From Azolla pinnata (lineage: Eukaryota > Streptophyta > Polypodiopsida > Salviniales > Salviniaceae): DNA of 49,935 nt. This document shows positions 12,063-25,000 of the stretch, piece by piece. A program made the position numbers and the translations under genes. The stretch lies in contig JBBBWG010027146.1 of the NCBI GenBank assembly GCA_037176905.1, forward strand, positions 15,163-65,097, read 5' to 3'. Position 1 is the first letter of the stretch; each line of letters begins with the position of its first letter. Below the pieces are notes generated by a model. That model made no database searches. It was not told the DNA's origin and saw nothing but the letters and a program-made list of their open reading frames with translations.

Positions 12063-12415
12063 AGAATCAAATCAGATTTGATCAGGATCAGATCAGATAA
12101 GATCAGAGCAGATAAGATCAGAGCAGATCAGAAGAGCATGTTATTACATGGTGTTTCTTTAGAAATGAAAGATCAAATAAAAAGAAGAAGATAATTCCCT
12201 CTTCATCTGCGAAGAAGAAGAAGAAGAAGAAGAAAGAAGGAAGAAGGAAGAGGAAGAAGAAGAAGAAGAAGAAGAAGAAGAAGAAGAAGACGACGACGAC
12301 GACGACGAGGAGGAGGAGGAGACAGTACACAGAGAGCCTGTCCCCAAAACCCTAATCTCCCGGCCCCACCTGAGCTCCGTCAGGGCTATGCCCAAGACGC
12401 CCCGCTGTCGCTGCC
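12063..12415 (+). repeat. Leader/promoter-proximal GATCAG and (GAA)n/(GAC)n/(GAG)n tracts
   Basis: GATCAG and GATAAGATCAGAG words repeat from about 12070 to 12130. From about 12209 to 12320 runs of gaagaagaa, then gacgacgac, then gaggaggag follow. The purine-rich tract ends about 95 bases before the NERD-like start codon and probably lies in the 5' untranslated region. Open frames on the opposite strand here (poly-Ser, poly-Phe) are artefacts of the repeat. Confidence 0.8.
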
Positions 12416-15400
12416 ATGGAGAAACCTAGAGATGGAGATGGAGATGGAGATGGAGCTGGAGAAGGAGGAAGAGCAGGAGGCGGCGCTGATGATTCTTTGG
12501 CTCCAGTTGGAAGCACGACCATCCTGGCCCGCTCCCCCTCCATCGATTCGGACGACGCCGCCCTCCTTCCAGGTACCCCCTTGGCAGAAGCAAACGCTCA
12601 GAATTGCATCTTGCTCGACAGCTTGCAACCCTCCGCCCCCGAAATGGAATGCGCTATGGAAGCTCCCACCCGGTCTGCTTCCGTAGCACCGCCCTCTTTT
12701 GTGGCTGGAGGTGCGTGTGAATCCGTACCACTCGATGAAGCAGAAGCAGAAGCAGAGGCAGCAGTGCGAGCGAGTGGAAGGGATACAGACCGAGTCGAAG
12801 CCAGGGATGATGCCCAGGTCACGGCCCCGGAAATGGTACCAGCTGTCGCTCTTGCCGAGCTGCGCTCTGCTGAGCTTGCCAGTGAGGATGGTTTGTTGTT
12901 ATCACATGCTGTTCAGACTATCAACAAAGCAGGCCCAGAGCAAGAAGATCAAAAGCTTGAAGAAGGACTCCATACTGATCTCGGTGCAGGGATTTCTCTC
13001 CCTGAAATCTCTCCTTCCACCGGTATTCGTTCCTCTGGTCATACCAGCCTCCACGGTACAACCAGTATCAGGAATTCTCCAGAAACAATACCGGGAAATG
13101 ATGTTGAACCTGATGTTAATGTTGCGGAAAAGGAGGTGAAATCCGTGGATGTTACAGTTGCCTATGATAGTTCAGATACCATAATTTCAAAGGAATCCGT
13201 CTCGCTCAGGCGTGATACGTGTCTGAATGATGCTGGTCCTTCCTTGAATTCCCTTCCTGGGACAGATGGTGCAGTTGAGGAGAGAGTGGAATTTCACAGT
13301 GGATTTGAGGTTTTTGAGGTGGAGAACGTTGAGAGGGGTACACTTGATCAGCTACCAGAAGCTGAATCGGAGAAAAGAAAGAGATTAACTGACGCCAGCA
13401 CTGCTGGTATTGCTGCAGATAGTGCACCATGTGACAAGATTAGCCCTGAAATTGAGATGGAGCCTGCAGAGTCTCCAACTTGTAATGCTGAGAAACCGAT
13501 AGACATGGTGGTTGATGATGGAATGAAGTTTCCAGAGCCCTCCAAGATATCTAATAGTCTTCACGATGAACAACCTTATTCCAGCACTCTCTGTAGTGTG
13601 TCTGATTTGGAGGAACCTCAGGGAATCAGGCATGAGCATATGGACATTAGCCCTAGGAGAGAAGTAAAAGCTGAGAAACCACAGATGAACACCAGAGTTG
13701 ATGGTGGAGTGAATCTTTCGGGGTCTTTGAATGTGCATAGTAAGGATGAAGGTACCCAATCTAAAGAACTGCCTTGTGATAACAGCAATAATAGTCTTTC
13801 CAGTTTTGCCAGCCTTGGGGTTAAGGGAACAGAAGCTGAGAGAACTGAAGTAAACATGGTGCTCGACAGTGGAAAACCACTCAAAGAACACGATGATGAT
13901 GATGATGATGGTGCTCAGGCTGAGAAATTGCCTAATGATCAAACTATTGGCAATGATGTGGATCTTGAAATTTCTCAGAGAATAAAGCCTCAGATAATGG
14001 ACTGCCTGGAGAGAGATGGAAAAATTCAAGAGTCAGTGACCTGTGCTGTAGAACAGCCACTGGACACCATGGTCATTGATACGATGGGCCTTTCAGAGTC
14101 CTTGGATCCACATGATAGTAAAGTAGCTGTTCAATCCGAGGAAATTCACAATTGCACACTTGTCAGTGTTGCCAATATTGGGGTTTCTCAGATCAAAGAA
14201 TCTGAGGAGACAGAAATCGTCTCACACACAAAATTAAACGTTGAAAAGTCTTTGCATTTTGCCGTTCAACAGCCTCTAAGCATGGTAGTTGGTGGTGGAA
14301 TTGAAGTATCTGATTCCTCATATGACAAAGGTTCTCAGTCTGAAGAATCGCCATGTGCTGTTCGTAGTAGGGTTGCTGATCCTCATGCTATTGACATTGA
14401 AAGAATAAAACCTGAGGAGATTGAGGTCAAACCCAACACCCATAGTGATCTTAACAGCATTGGTGACTTAAGAGCTGAGGCCTGTCCAGGGAAAGAAGTG
14501 AAAGTCGAGGAGGCTATGATGGGAGCTGTTGACCAGACGCCAAATAGTTTGGTTGATCCTGGGGTGAAGCTCTCCACGTCTTTCACCCCACCTGATTATG
14601 ACATGGTGAGTCAGTCGGAGGCACTAGGAGATAAGGCCATTGAGATTATACCTGACAGAGAAGTGAAAGAGTGTGCTTCTGATCAACAGCCGCACTTGGT
14701 AGATCATAGACAACTGCTGCCTTCAGAGCTCTTGAACATGCATGAGAATGAGGCAGGCTCTCAAGCTCAGAACATTGATGCTCGTAGCGATATTTTTGAT
14801 ACTGGGGTCAGTCACAGAATAGACAATCAATTTGATGATAAAGAAAATTCTGATGTGGTCGGCGATAATTTGAATGATGATTTTAATACTGGATCATTGC
14901 AAACAAGAAATCTAGATATAGAACAGGAAGTTGATGAGGCTACTGGTCTTGATACTGCTAGTGGTCTTGATACTGCTTTTGATATTACAACTATACACAT
15001 GTCTGAGAATGAAAATGAAAAGCACTTTCCTGAATCTATACTAAATACTCAAGATATACAGCCTCATCTTCAATTTTCATCTGAAGTAGCTGACAACAAG
15101 CAGTGTGGATCATCTGGAACATCATTGTGTGAAGGGAAAATGGAGCTCGATAAAGTGACTGACATAGGTTCGGATGAACATTCATTGCCAAAAATTGAAG
15201 TTGATAAAGGACCGGATCATGATGAAGGGGCTGAACTTGATGCAAACTGTGGTAAAGGAGAATTTTCAGTACTCGAGAATGAAAGAGATGTTGAGCTTTC
15301 TGAATGCAAATCAAATCCACAAGATCCAGAGGCTGAGATCTACAGTGAACTTGAGCCCCATGAAGCAGTTGAACTTGATGATAATCTGGATAGTCATATA

Positions 15401-18400
15401 TCTGAGAACGAAAGAGAAATGGACTTTCCTGAATCTAACATAAATGACGAAGATCTACAGGATGACCTCGGTGTCTCATCTGAATTAGTCAGCACTGAGA
15501 AGCAACGGCGTCGCAAACGGGGAAGGAAGGGCGGAAAGAAAGGAACAAATAATGAAGGTAATCTTGCAATGCATTGGGACTGGCATACTTTTCATGATTC
15601 ATTTTATAAGAATGTATTCTTAACAGAGAAACAAGTTCATGAAAGTGACATTCTGGAGCAACAGCAGTCGCGTAAACGTGGGCGAAGACTCAGTACAAAG
15701 GTGACACAGAAAGAAGAGGAGGATGTTTGCTTTGTTTGCTGTGATGGGGGGAAGTTGATTCTTTGTGACAAAAGGTCAGTACAATTGTTTCCTCTTCCAC
15801 GGGCTCTGCAAGTGCCACAGTCATAAACACATTTGCATGATTTTTTTTCATTTCCATAGGTCTTGCCCTAAGGCTTACCATCTAGAGTGTACAGGCAGGC
15901 AATCAGAGTTTTTCCAAAAAAAGGGACAATGGTTTTGTGGTAAGAAAATATTTTCTTTGTAGTATTGTATAAGCATTTCCCTATTGCGACTTATCTGTGA
16001 CAATGTTATTCCATGTATTTTCTAGGTTGGCATGTGTGTGCGCAATGCTCAAAATCAGCAACAATGCATTGTTTCACATGTCCACGTGCAGTCTGTAACA
16101 ATTGCATTGAGGAAGGTAACTTCCATTGCATAACAAAGAACCGAGGTCTGTGTGAAGGCTGTTATGTAATGGCTCGAATGATCGAGCATAATGAAACAGT
16201 TAATGCAGATGGAGTAAGTCATTTTTATTAATGTTATATTATAGTTACAAAGGTATCAGTATGCCTTATGTCTGATCATATTATTGCTGCATCACAGACC
16301 CAGGTTGATTTCAATGACCAAGAAACGTATGAGGGCTTATTTAACGAGTATTGGCAGAATGTGAAATTAAAGCACTCCCTTACTTCTGCTGACCTCAATA
16401 AAGCTGGAGAAACCAATGATGATGATGATGATGATGATGATGATGTGCTTGTTGACAGTGGCTTGAACGATGATCCAGAAGAGGCCATGGAAGATGAAGA
16501 GTCTGATAGCTCGGATTCAGAAGATAAGGCGCTTACGACACGACAGTCACGTCTGTCGAAAAGAAAGAGGACAAACAGAAGTTCTGCTGTAGAAACTGTG
16601 GGTACTAGTGAAGGTGAGGAGGATGAAGATAATGATGAACATGAAACTATGCCAAAAAAAAGCAGAGTAAGGGCTCCAGAATTCGATGGCTGGGCATCAA
16701 AAGAGCTGAAAGAGCTAATACAATACATGAAAGAAGATCCAAAGAAGCAATTGCCCCTTTTTGGAGTAAAGAAACTTTTATGGCGTTACATTGATGAGAA
16801 TAATTTGACTAATCCTCGGAGAAGGGGTCAAATTATTTGTGACCAGAGATTGCAGAAGATTTTTGGTAAGAAATGTGTGGGCAGATTTGAAATGATGAAG
16901 TTGATTAGCCTTCATGTTGGCACTCCAGTAAAAAATGCAACCAGCAAGGTTCGGGAGACCCATTCTGCTGAAAATGATACAGCAGAAATCTATGGCGGTG
17001 ATGAAAACTTGGCAGGCAAGAAGAAATCAAGGAGGAGGGGAGATGACAAGCGCCTAAAGGCTGATCCTTCAGAATATGCTGCAATTAATGTGAAGAATGT
17101 CAACCTCATTTATTTGAAAAGGTCTATCTTGGATGAGCTCCGTAATGATCCCGACCTTGAAAGCAAGGTAGTTGGGGCCTTTGTAAGAATACGAGTTCCA
17201 AGCATGGTAAATAAGAATGATACATGTTATCGGCTTGTACAAGTTGTCGGTGAGTTTTGTTTCTTCTGTTTGAAATCTTCTTTATTTTGATCAGTTTCAA
17301 AGGAGCTGTTCATATCACAATGCTGACTACTTGCTAATACCTCATTTCAGGTATAAAGCAAATTTACGATGCTCTTGACCCCGAGAAGGTTACTGATGTC
17401 ATACTTGAAATTTTGAATCTTCATAAGCGTGAAGAAATCACAGCAGATTTAGTCTCCAATCAGGATTTTCTGGAGGTATGGACTTCCAATCTGTTACAGA
17501 ATTTTACTGATGACATCAAGTCTTGTAAGCTTGCTATACTGTTAGATTACAGACTTAGGTTTAGGTGCCCGTCATTGTGCTCCAATTGGAAAAATTGCAA
17601 ACATGATTTTTTATATTGTTGCAAAAGCAAAATGCATGCCAACCAAGTTAGAATGACATGCATACTCCTTGTTGACGTCAATGGCTGTGGTAAATGCATA
17701 GTTGTCCTACTTGGGCCAGTATTTGGTCACCCCACATTCAATCTATTTCTGGAGTACTATGTAGCCCTCACTGTCTACGTTTCAGCTAGCCGTATCATAT
17801 TGTGAATAGCACTTCTCCCATTTCCTGGTTTAGGAACCATTTCCTTAAATACCGAGAGCAAATAATGTGAAGTTGCTACTTTGGTGACTGTATAATCTAC
17901 ACTTCCAGCTTCACTCTTTCACTCTCAATCTTTTACCTCCTGTCTACATAGTGCATTTTCATTCTTCTTTCTTATTTCTCCGGCTCTTGGTTATTAGTGC
18001 TTGCTAGCAAAATTCTTGCCTGTGCCTATTGCTCTACATCTTTCCTATACCCAATGATTTAGAAGATCCTACAAATAGCTTTCCTGAACTTATATTGTGG
18101 TCTAATGCTGTAATTTATTATTTGGACCACAGTAAATCGAATTTTCAAGATCTCCTGATTCTGTCCCTCAGTTTTATGTCATTTCAATGCATTATGATAT
18201 TTATACACGTCATTTATCTCTATGTGATCATTGAATTGTCTCCATGTCTCTTTTTCCTGGCTGTGCTACACAAGGAATAGTATTCACAGTTATTGCTTCA
18301 GGAGATCCCTCTGTCAATGTTTATTTATAGAGGTGAGCAATCATGACTAGGACCCGCTGTCTATGATCATCTTATGCATAATTTTATTCCCCGGCTCCTG

Positions 18401-21400
18401 TTTGACCCACCATATATTCTTGGAACAGTGTCTCAGAGTCAAAACGCCTGCTGTTGTAGCACTAGCAGCTGCCATGGAAACTCCAGTATCCTTTGAGGAA
18501 AATCTGTCTATGACTGTTTTGGCTGTAGGGAGATGTTCTTTAATCAGTAAAACAACAAAATTGGTTAGGAATTATACAGGTGGTATTGTGGATAGTATAG
18601 CAAAGAGTTATGAGTTCATTTTCAGGTTTCTTCTTAATTGCGTGCTTTCATATTCCACCTGCACAGGCGTGATGAATATATTGGATAGAAGCTGACTATT
18701 AGGGGGTTCATTTCTTGCAAATTCCCAGGATAACCTGTGTATATGCTCTGTACTTGGCTGGAATGCTACATTTGCATTCTCTTTTACATTGTAAAATCTA
18801 AAGAAATCTGTGGATGTCATTTTTTTCGCCTTATTATATAGCCAAATCAAAGTTGTGGGTGTTTCAGATTCTATACTTATCTCTATCTCTTAGGCGGAAG
18901 CACTCTGTTGGTCTTTATATCAGGGTTGTGTTTCTTTCATGAGGTAGAGTTGTAAACATGTGTTTCTTATAGGGGATGCCAACAATGCTTTTTTCACAAT
19001 TGCCATGGCATAAATCACAATAACTCCCCCTTCGACCTGCCATATGATTTGCAAGATCTTTGGAAGAATCAAATACGTGATCCACTTACATTGTTAAGAT
19101 GCACGTTTGCTGGTGGGCAATGATGTGCCAAGCTATCTATTTTGTAGAGGAAAAAATCCGAATATTTTAAATTGAAGTACCGATCTATTTTGATATTTTT
19201 TCAAGCATTGCAAATAGTTTTTCTATTGTAATCCTTATGTTCACGATAAATTTTAGGTACGTACCAAAAATTTCAATCTTAAAAATGTTCTCAAGCTCCT
19301 TCTAGTCAACAGAATTTAGCCCTTAGACTGGTGCATTTTCCAATTGTACTGTATTTGTTCCTTGTGCTGCATTTGTTCAAGAAAAATGAACAGAGTTACT
19401 TGACATTAACTAGGTATTTTTCTGCTGTAGTGTGCAGCAACTAGAAATTTTATGTTTGAAGGCCAAACTAGTGTATAATTGATTATGCTATAATTAAGTA
19501 CTACTTAGTAATCAGATTTTTTTAACAGGAGGAATGTCAGCGACTTAGGCAAAGTGTAAGATGTGGACTCATCAAGACAATGACAGTGGTTAGTAACTTG
19601 GTTTCTTGTAAATTTGATGTCCAAAATGAAATGTTAATTAATACCTATGCTTGTGTGCCTTGAATTCAGGGTGAACTTGAGGAGAGAGCAAGAGGACTCA
19701 GGGAGGTCAAAGTTAAAGATGTGAGTATTATAGCTGGTTGGCATTGAATAATTTACAGATGTGAGATAGTAACCAGCATATGAAATTTGCTGTGTTTTGT
19801 ACAAAGGCTACTGTATGGTTGACGTTTGCCTTGTTTTTGTTCTAGTGGTTTGAAAATGAGCTTCTGAGGCTCAGCCATCTTCGGGATCGAGCAAGTGAGA
19901 AAGGTCGTAAAAAAGAATATCCTTTTATATGATCTCACATGTGTGCACATTGCAGCAATAATCATGTTTACATTTGTTATTAGTCATGAAAACGAATTTC
20001 CCTTAACAAATATTATAGCACGTTAAGAGAGTGTGTCGAGAAGCTCCAGCTCTTAAGCAATCCTGACGAGAAGCAAAGGCAATTGCATGCGCCTTTTGAT
20101 ATCGATGCAGATCCTTACATGGATCCGAATTTTGAGTCCGAGGATGAGGACCTTCCGCCGGATGACAGTCCAGGTGCGAATTGTTCTGTAAAGATCAGAG
20201 TATGTACATAGATATAATAATCAGGGCTAATGTATGCGTGCTTCTGGGTTTCTGCAGAGACAGGGGTTGCTCACAACGTTCAAGAGAAAGTTTCAGCTGT
20301 ACGAACATTTGATAGAGGTGCAGGTGCAGGTGCAGGTGCAGGTAGCACTGTCAAATTTCAGAGTCATTGGGAAGATGGGAGCTTCGATGCACAGGATGTC
20401 CAATGGAAGGCGTCTGGATGGAGTCAGAAAGAGTTGGGGCGGAATGAGAAGGACTCTGGTCATAAGGACAATGTTAAACAATATATGGGGGTTCAAGCTG
20501 AGGGCCAAATGTTTGGAAATGAGAAGAGTTTGTTTACTGTGCAAGCAGCAAGATCTACTTGGGGGGATGCCGCACTTGGTGGGGAGAAAACTTCTAGTTG
20601 GGATGGCCATGGAAGTGCAGGCAGGAAGGAAGTCCGATGGGGGAATAATGTAGAACGCAGCGGTTGGGCAGATGATGCATCAGATATGCCAGATGTAGAT
20701 ATCAGCATCAATCCGCTGCATAGCCGAATGCAACCGAAACCATCTTCCAGCGTGGTTCCATCTGTTTATAGTTCGGTGTTGCCATCCGATGCTTCCACCG
20801 CCAATGCTATGGCGCCAGCTGATAGCGAGAAGGAAAAGATATGGTGTTACATGGATCCGACGAAGACCGTTCAGGGCCCATTTACAATGGAACAACTGCG
20901 GAAATGGGAGAAGACAAACCTTTTCCCCTTGGACCTGCGAATATGGAGGGTGTCAGAGTCCCAGGATGCATCTATTTTCCTAACAGATGCTCTTGCTGGG
21001 AACTTTTCAAAGAGGCCTTCTCAGGAGCGTCTCGGTCAAGCCCAGGGGCACACCAGCTTTCCTTCAATTCCCACCAATGCGCTCAACAATATGCTGTCTG
21101 CTCCACCAACACAGCTATCCAACACGAGTGGTTTTTCTCTAGGATCGGGGCAGGCGAGCACAGCAGCGAATGGTATCCCGCTTGGGCATGTGCAAGGAAC
21201 GAATCTGCACAGTTTGAGCTCTGGTCCAGGGCATATGCAAGGAACGAATCTGCACGTTTTCCCTCCACAGACAGCAGCTGGCCATGCTTATCCTCCTGGT
21301 CCACCAGCACCAGCAGCAGCAGCCCAAGCACAACAAATGCACGGTTTTCCACCTGGCCCTCAAGCCTCGAATGTTCACAGTTTTCCCCCACCCCCTCCTC

Positions 21401-22023
21401 CTCCTCCTCCTCCTTCGCAAGGATCCTATGCGGGTTATGCCCAGGTTCCGAACCAGGCTCCTTACATGAGCAACATTCCTCCTCGAGGGCCATCTGTACA
21501 GGGGTCAGCACAAGCACTCGGTGCTAAGAGCTATCCAACTGCACCGATGCAAGCTGGGCAGAGTGCAACAGGTTATCCTCAGAACACGTACATGCATGTA
21601 CCGAGTGCCCCTGTTGGTCATACGCAACAACAACAGAGGGTGCGTTTGAGTGCTCCTCTGAATGCTCCAAACACCAATGCTTTCCCGCTGAACACCAACC
21701 ATGCGGGGGGCTTTGGAGTGGCTAATCAAGGTAGAGATTTTAGAAGTGCTGCTCTGCCGAACAGACCAGGGCATGATCAACACTCTGTACCCAACCAAAC
21801 GGATGATGGTGCATGGGGCCTTGGTCGGAGGTCTATGAATTCCAGAGTGGCCACCCAGAGTCCAGGTTTTGCTACTTCTGATAACATGGATGGGTCTGGC
21901 CAAAGGCATCTCGGTCAAGGATATGATGGCAGGTACGCAACGCCAAAGAAGGATCTCTTCTGCAGATTCTTCGCCAAAGGGTTATGCCGGAAGGGTCAAG
22001 ATTGTGATTTCAAGCACGAATGA
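12416..22023 (+). CDS. NERD: NERD-like protein: PHD, SWIB, Plus-3, GYF and CCCH zinc finger domains
   Basis: Arabidopsis NERD (a CCCH-type protein) binds histone H3 and ARGONAUTE2 and supports RNA-directed DNA methylation. My model is join(12416..15774, 15860..15939, 16026..16213, 16298..17249, 17351..17475, 19529..19588, 19670..19720, 19846..19916, 20022..20173, 20258..22023), about 2,267 aa, larger than the Arabidopsis protein because of a long acidic, repeat-bearing N-terminus. The PHD finger begins near 1103 (DVCFVCCDGGKLILCDKR) and continues with Cys-rich CGWHVCAQC. SWIB lies at about 1338-1416, Plus-3 at about 1468-1590 and GYF at about 1873-1931 (DPTKTVQGPFTMEQLRKW). The C-terminal finger is C-x7-C-x5-C-x3-H. 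WG/GW dipeptides at about 1733-1817 resemble ARGONAUTE hooks. The ATG has a good context (gccATGGag). One intron is U12-type. It is convergent with the NEF1-like gene. Confidence 0.92.
15558..15626 (+). other. Possible 69-nt in-frame (optional) intron in NERD-like exon 1
   Basis: The sequence GAAG|GTAATC at 15557/15558 and a T-rich stretch ending TTCTTAACAG|AG at 15626 look like splice sites. The segment is 69 nt, a multiple of three, with no stop, so it can be kept or removed without changing frame. The 23 residues it encodes are Trp/His/Phe-rich and sit oddly between Lys/Arg-rich linkers. Removing it gives about 2,244 aa. Confidence 0.45.
17476..19528 (+). other. 2.05-kb intron of the NERD-like gene
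   Basis: Donor GAG|GTATGG and acceptor TTAACAG|GAG join two Plus-3-region exons in phase 0. It is far longer than the other introns of this gene (about 70-105 nt). I recognise no gene or transposon domain inside. Short open frames (for example 18363-18695) have no family resemblance I can name. Confidence 0.8.
19917..20021 (+). other. U12-type AT-AC intron in the NERD-like gene
   Basis: The exon ends at 19916 and the intron begins ATATCCTTTT, a full match to the U12 donor consensus. TTCCCTTAAC at 19998-20007 matches the U12 branch-point consensus, with the branch adenosine about 15 nt before the 3' end. The intron ends AC at 20020-20021. Splicing here restores KKELRECVEKLQLL across the junction in frame; no GT-AG pair nearby does so. 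Minor-spliceosome introns are rare and their removal is slow, so this could limit expression. Confidence 0.88.
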
Positions 22024-25000
22024 TGGTGACAGTTAGTTACACTGGTGTATCTTTTACAGGTCCTTTGCAAATTTTCGAACAAGAGAATGATGATGATGAT
22101 GATCATGAATCATTGGTCTACTATGTCAAGCGACATAGCGTAGGGTAAAGATTTCTCCTCATGGGTTCTTACAGAGTGTGCTGCTAGGTTGGAGCTGAAC
22201 TGCTAGGGGAGCATGTGAATAGGATTTTAATAAAAAGCTATTGGGGATGTAGAATCAGGTTTAGATGTATTATACATATAGCGATTGTTTCTCTTTTTTA
22301 TCTTACATTACGTAGATTTCGGCTGCCATATATTCTGGCTCCGTGTTTTCTTCTCAATCGTCGTCGATGTCAACTTGATGAAGAAAAACCAGGCAGTGTA
22401 TTTTGCACACAGGAGTTTTGTGGCATTTGCACATACATTGTCTCATTTGTGGAATGTATGTGTTTCTTTTTTTACAAACGTATATAGGAAGACCCATTTC
22501 TGTGAAGTTCATTTGCATCATTTGATGGGAAAGGATCAACATTAGATAATGATGTTGGCAGATCTTTGCAGTTCTTAAAGATCAGGTCGGAAGCCTGTGA
22601 GGTAAAATTGCATATTGTTTGCCATTGGCAATTTATGTATGACAAGAAACAAGTTGGAACATGCCTTCTTTTATATGCGTATGCAGATTATGCAGGCGGC
22701 AATGGTGCAGCCATGTCAAAGCATAATTCTTGTTCGAATGAGGTTCATCAAGGTATTTTGGAATGATGAATTCATGGTTTATACTAAAAATACTTGCCAA
22801 AATACAATGGTGATGATTGTTGGTTCCAGCTTGAGTAAAGTTAGGATTAGTGTTGGGCCCATGATTTGGTTTAGGTTTAAGATTGTGATTATGGTAGGAT
22901 TAACTGCAGGGAAAAGATTAGGATAGGGTTAGGGTTAGGGTTGAGGATAGGTTAAGGGTAAGGAATAAGATAGGATTAGGATTGGGTAGTTTGGTAAATT
23001 TGGAACATGGAGGAGTATTTTGATAAGTAAATGAAGAGATAGATTTCGGGCAATGAGGACGGGAGATATCTGCAGTAAATTCATACAAACAACACATCGT
23101 TTCCCTTTCGAATCTCTCTCAAGTAATTTTTTATTATTTTTCCTCAGGCTGGAATTCCTCCAATCTTTTTGTAAAGAGTTCATTCGCAATTATTTTTGCT
23201 CGACAATTGGTGGCAAAGAAGTCATGAAATAGTCATGCCTTCAGCTAGATATATTATGTTAGTAAGTATCTTGTAATGTGTTATTCATTTATGTGCATAT
23301 ATCTTTTGCTGCCATTTTCACGATTCATGCTTTGTGAGTTTGACGATTTAACGACAATCCAATCTGAAATGAGACGGGGGTGTGCTATTTGTGAGCAGAT
23401 GACTTATGAAGATGGCCATTTGGAAGAGGATTTTGACCGCAGCGTAGTAGCGCTATTTAAACTGTGGGTGTGCTTCAATCAAATGCTTTAATGAATTCAC
23501 TATCTGCAAGACATTGCAGAACAGTTTAGGAATTCGATAGTTTATTTTGGATAAATACTTCCAGTGTAAAAAGGAATCTGGAAAATATTTCAGAGCTATT
23601 TCAAGCTCGAGAGGTATTTGGGAAAAATTTCATAGCTATTTTCAGAATAATGCTTACTACATATATCTAGTCTTAGCGAGATATTTGAGATATATTTCAG
23701 AGCTATTCGTGGAGTTAATCGCTATTTGGCCAACAATTTGAGGGCTATATCCTAGCTAGTTCATACAAATTTTCTGGACCATAAAGGCCATGTTTCGACA
23801 CCAATTGCAACGTTGAATAGCTACCATATTCCTGTTCTAACATATGCTTTTATTGATCTTTCACCAAGTTCAAAGAGAGAGAGAGATCTTCTCGAAGGAA
23901 GCTTGATAACATGTGAGGCCCATTAAGCAATTCACAGACATTGAAAATTGTGATTGCTATTGTTGTGCATGAAAAACCGATCCGCTTTAGAAAAGCTTTA
24001 GAACGTACATTGAAGAGCGTTGGGTACTCTTCGTGATTCTCGTGCATTACAAGATTGGCAGAGTTATCAAAAAGAGGTTAAAATTAACAACAAATGAATC
24101 ATATCAGTCAAGAGAGCTTCTCGACGGAAGCTTGATAAAATGTGTGAGGCGCCAAGCAATTCACAGAAATTGAAAATTGTGATTGCTATTTTTGTGCATG
24201 CAAAACCGATCCGCTTTAGAACAACTTTAGAACGTACATTGAAGAGCGTTGGGTAGTCTTCTTGATTCTTGTGCATTACAAGATTGGCAGAGTTATCAAA
24301 AAGAGGTTAAAATTAACAACAAACGTATCATACCAGTCAAGTTGTTTGGAAAACAAGGCAAGATTTGGTGAAGAAAGAGATATTTCCTTCAAGTTCAACA
24401 GATTTTTGTTCATTTGCAGATTCATAAAGCATAGCTTTATGTGCTCATGGAAGCCATTTAATTGGAGATTCCATGTGGAAATCACAGACATCTGTCGATA
24501 CCCATGGCACAAAATAATGACCACTAAAGTTCAAGTTAGAATATGCATCCTCAGAGTATGAATGCCCACAATAGAGGAAAGAATGAGATGGATTAGACTG
24601 CAAATGGATTTTGTTTGTATAGCAAAGGAAGATGGATTTACTGCATGTTCATCATGTGTATGCAGCATCGAAATGCATCTACGCAGGGTACATACACTGC
24701 ACATGGATCAAAGCAAACAAACACCAGACTTTAAGCAAGAAGAAGATAGATAAGAGTTGTTACGATGCACACGCAGGGCAATCTGGCATTCCGCATTTCA
24801 CAGTAAGTGAAGGAGCATACAATGCCTGCAATCTTTCTGCAAAAGAAAAGAGAATAAAGAAACTAGAATTTTGGAAATGAAATGAGAACAAGATAGATTC
24901 CCTTCTGAACTCTCAGCACCTCTACGCTGCCCACAATCGAGCACTAACCAATTTGTTTGTCTGTTTTTTTTCCCACCCCCTCATATTCAATTAGTTCCTC

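Noticed and set aside
12118..12395. Minus-strand poly-Ser and poly-Phe ORFs
   Set aside because: Antisense readings of the (GAA)n/(GAC)n leader tract of the NERD-like gene.
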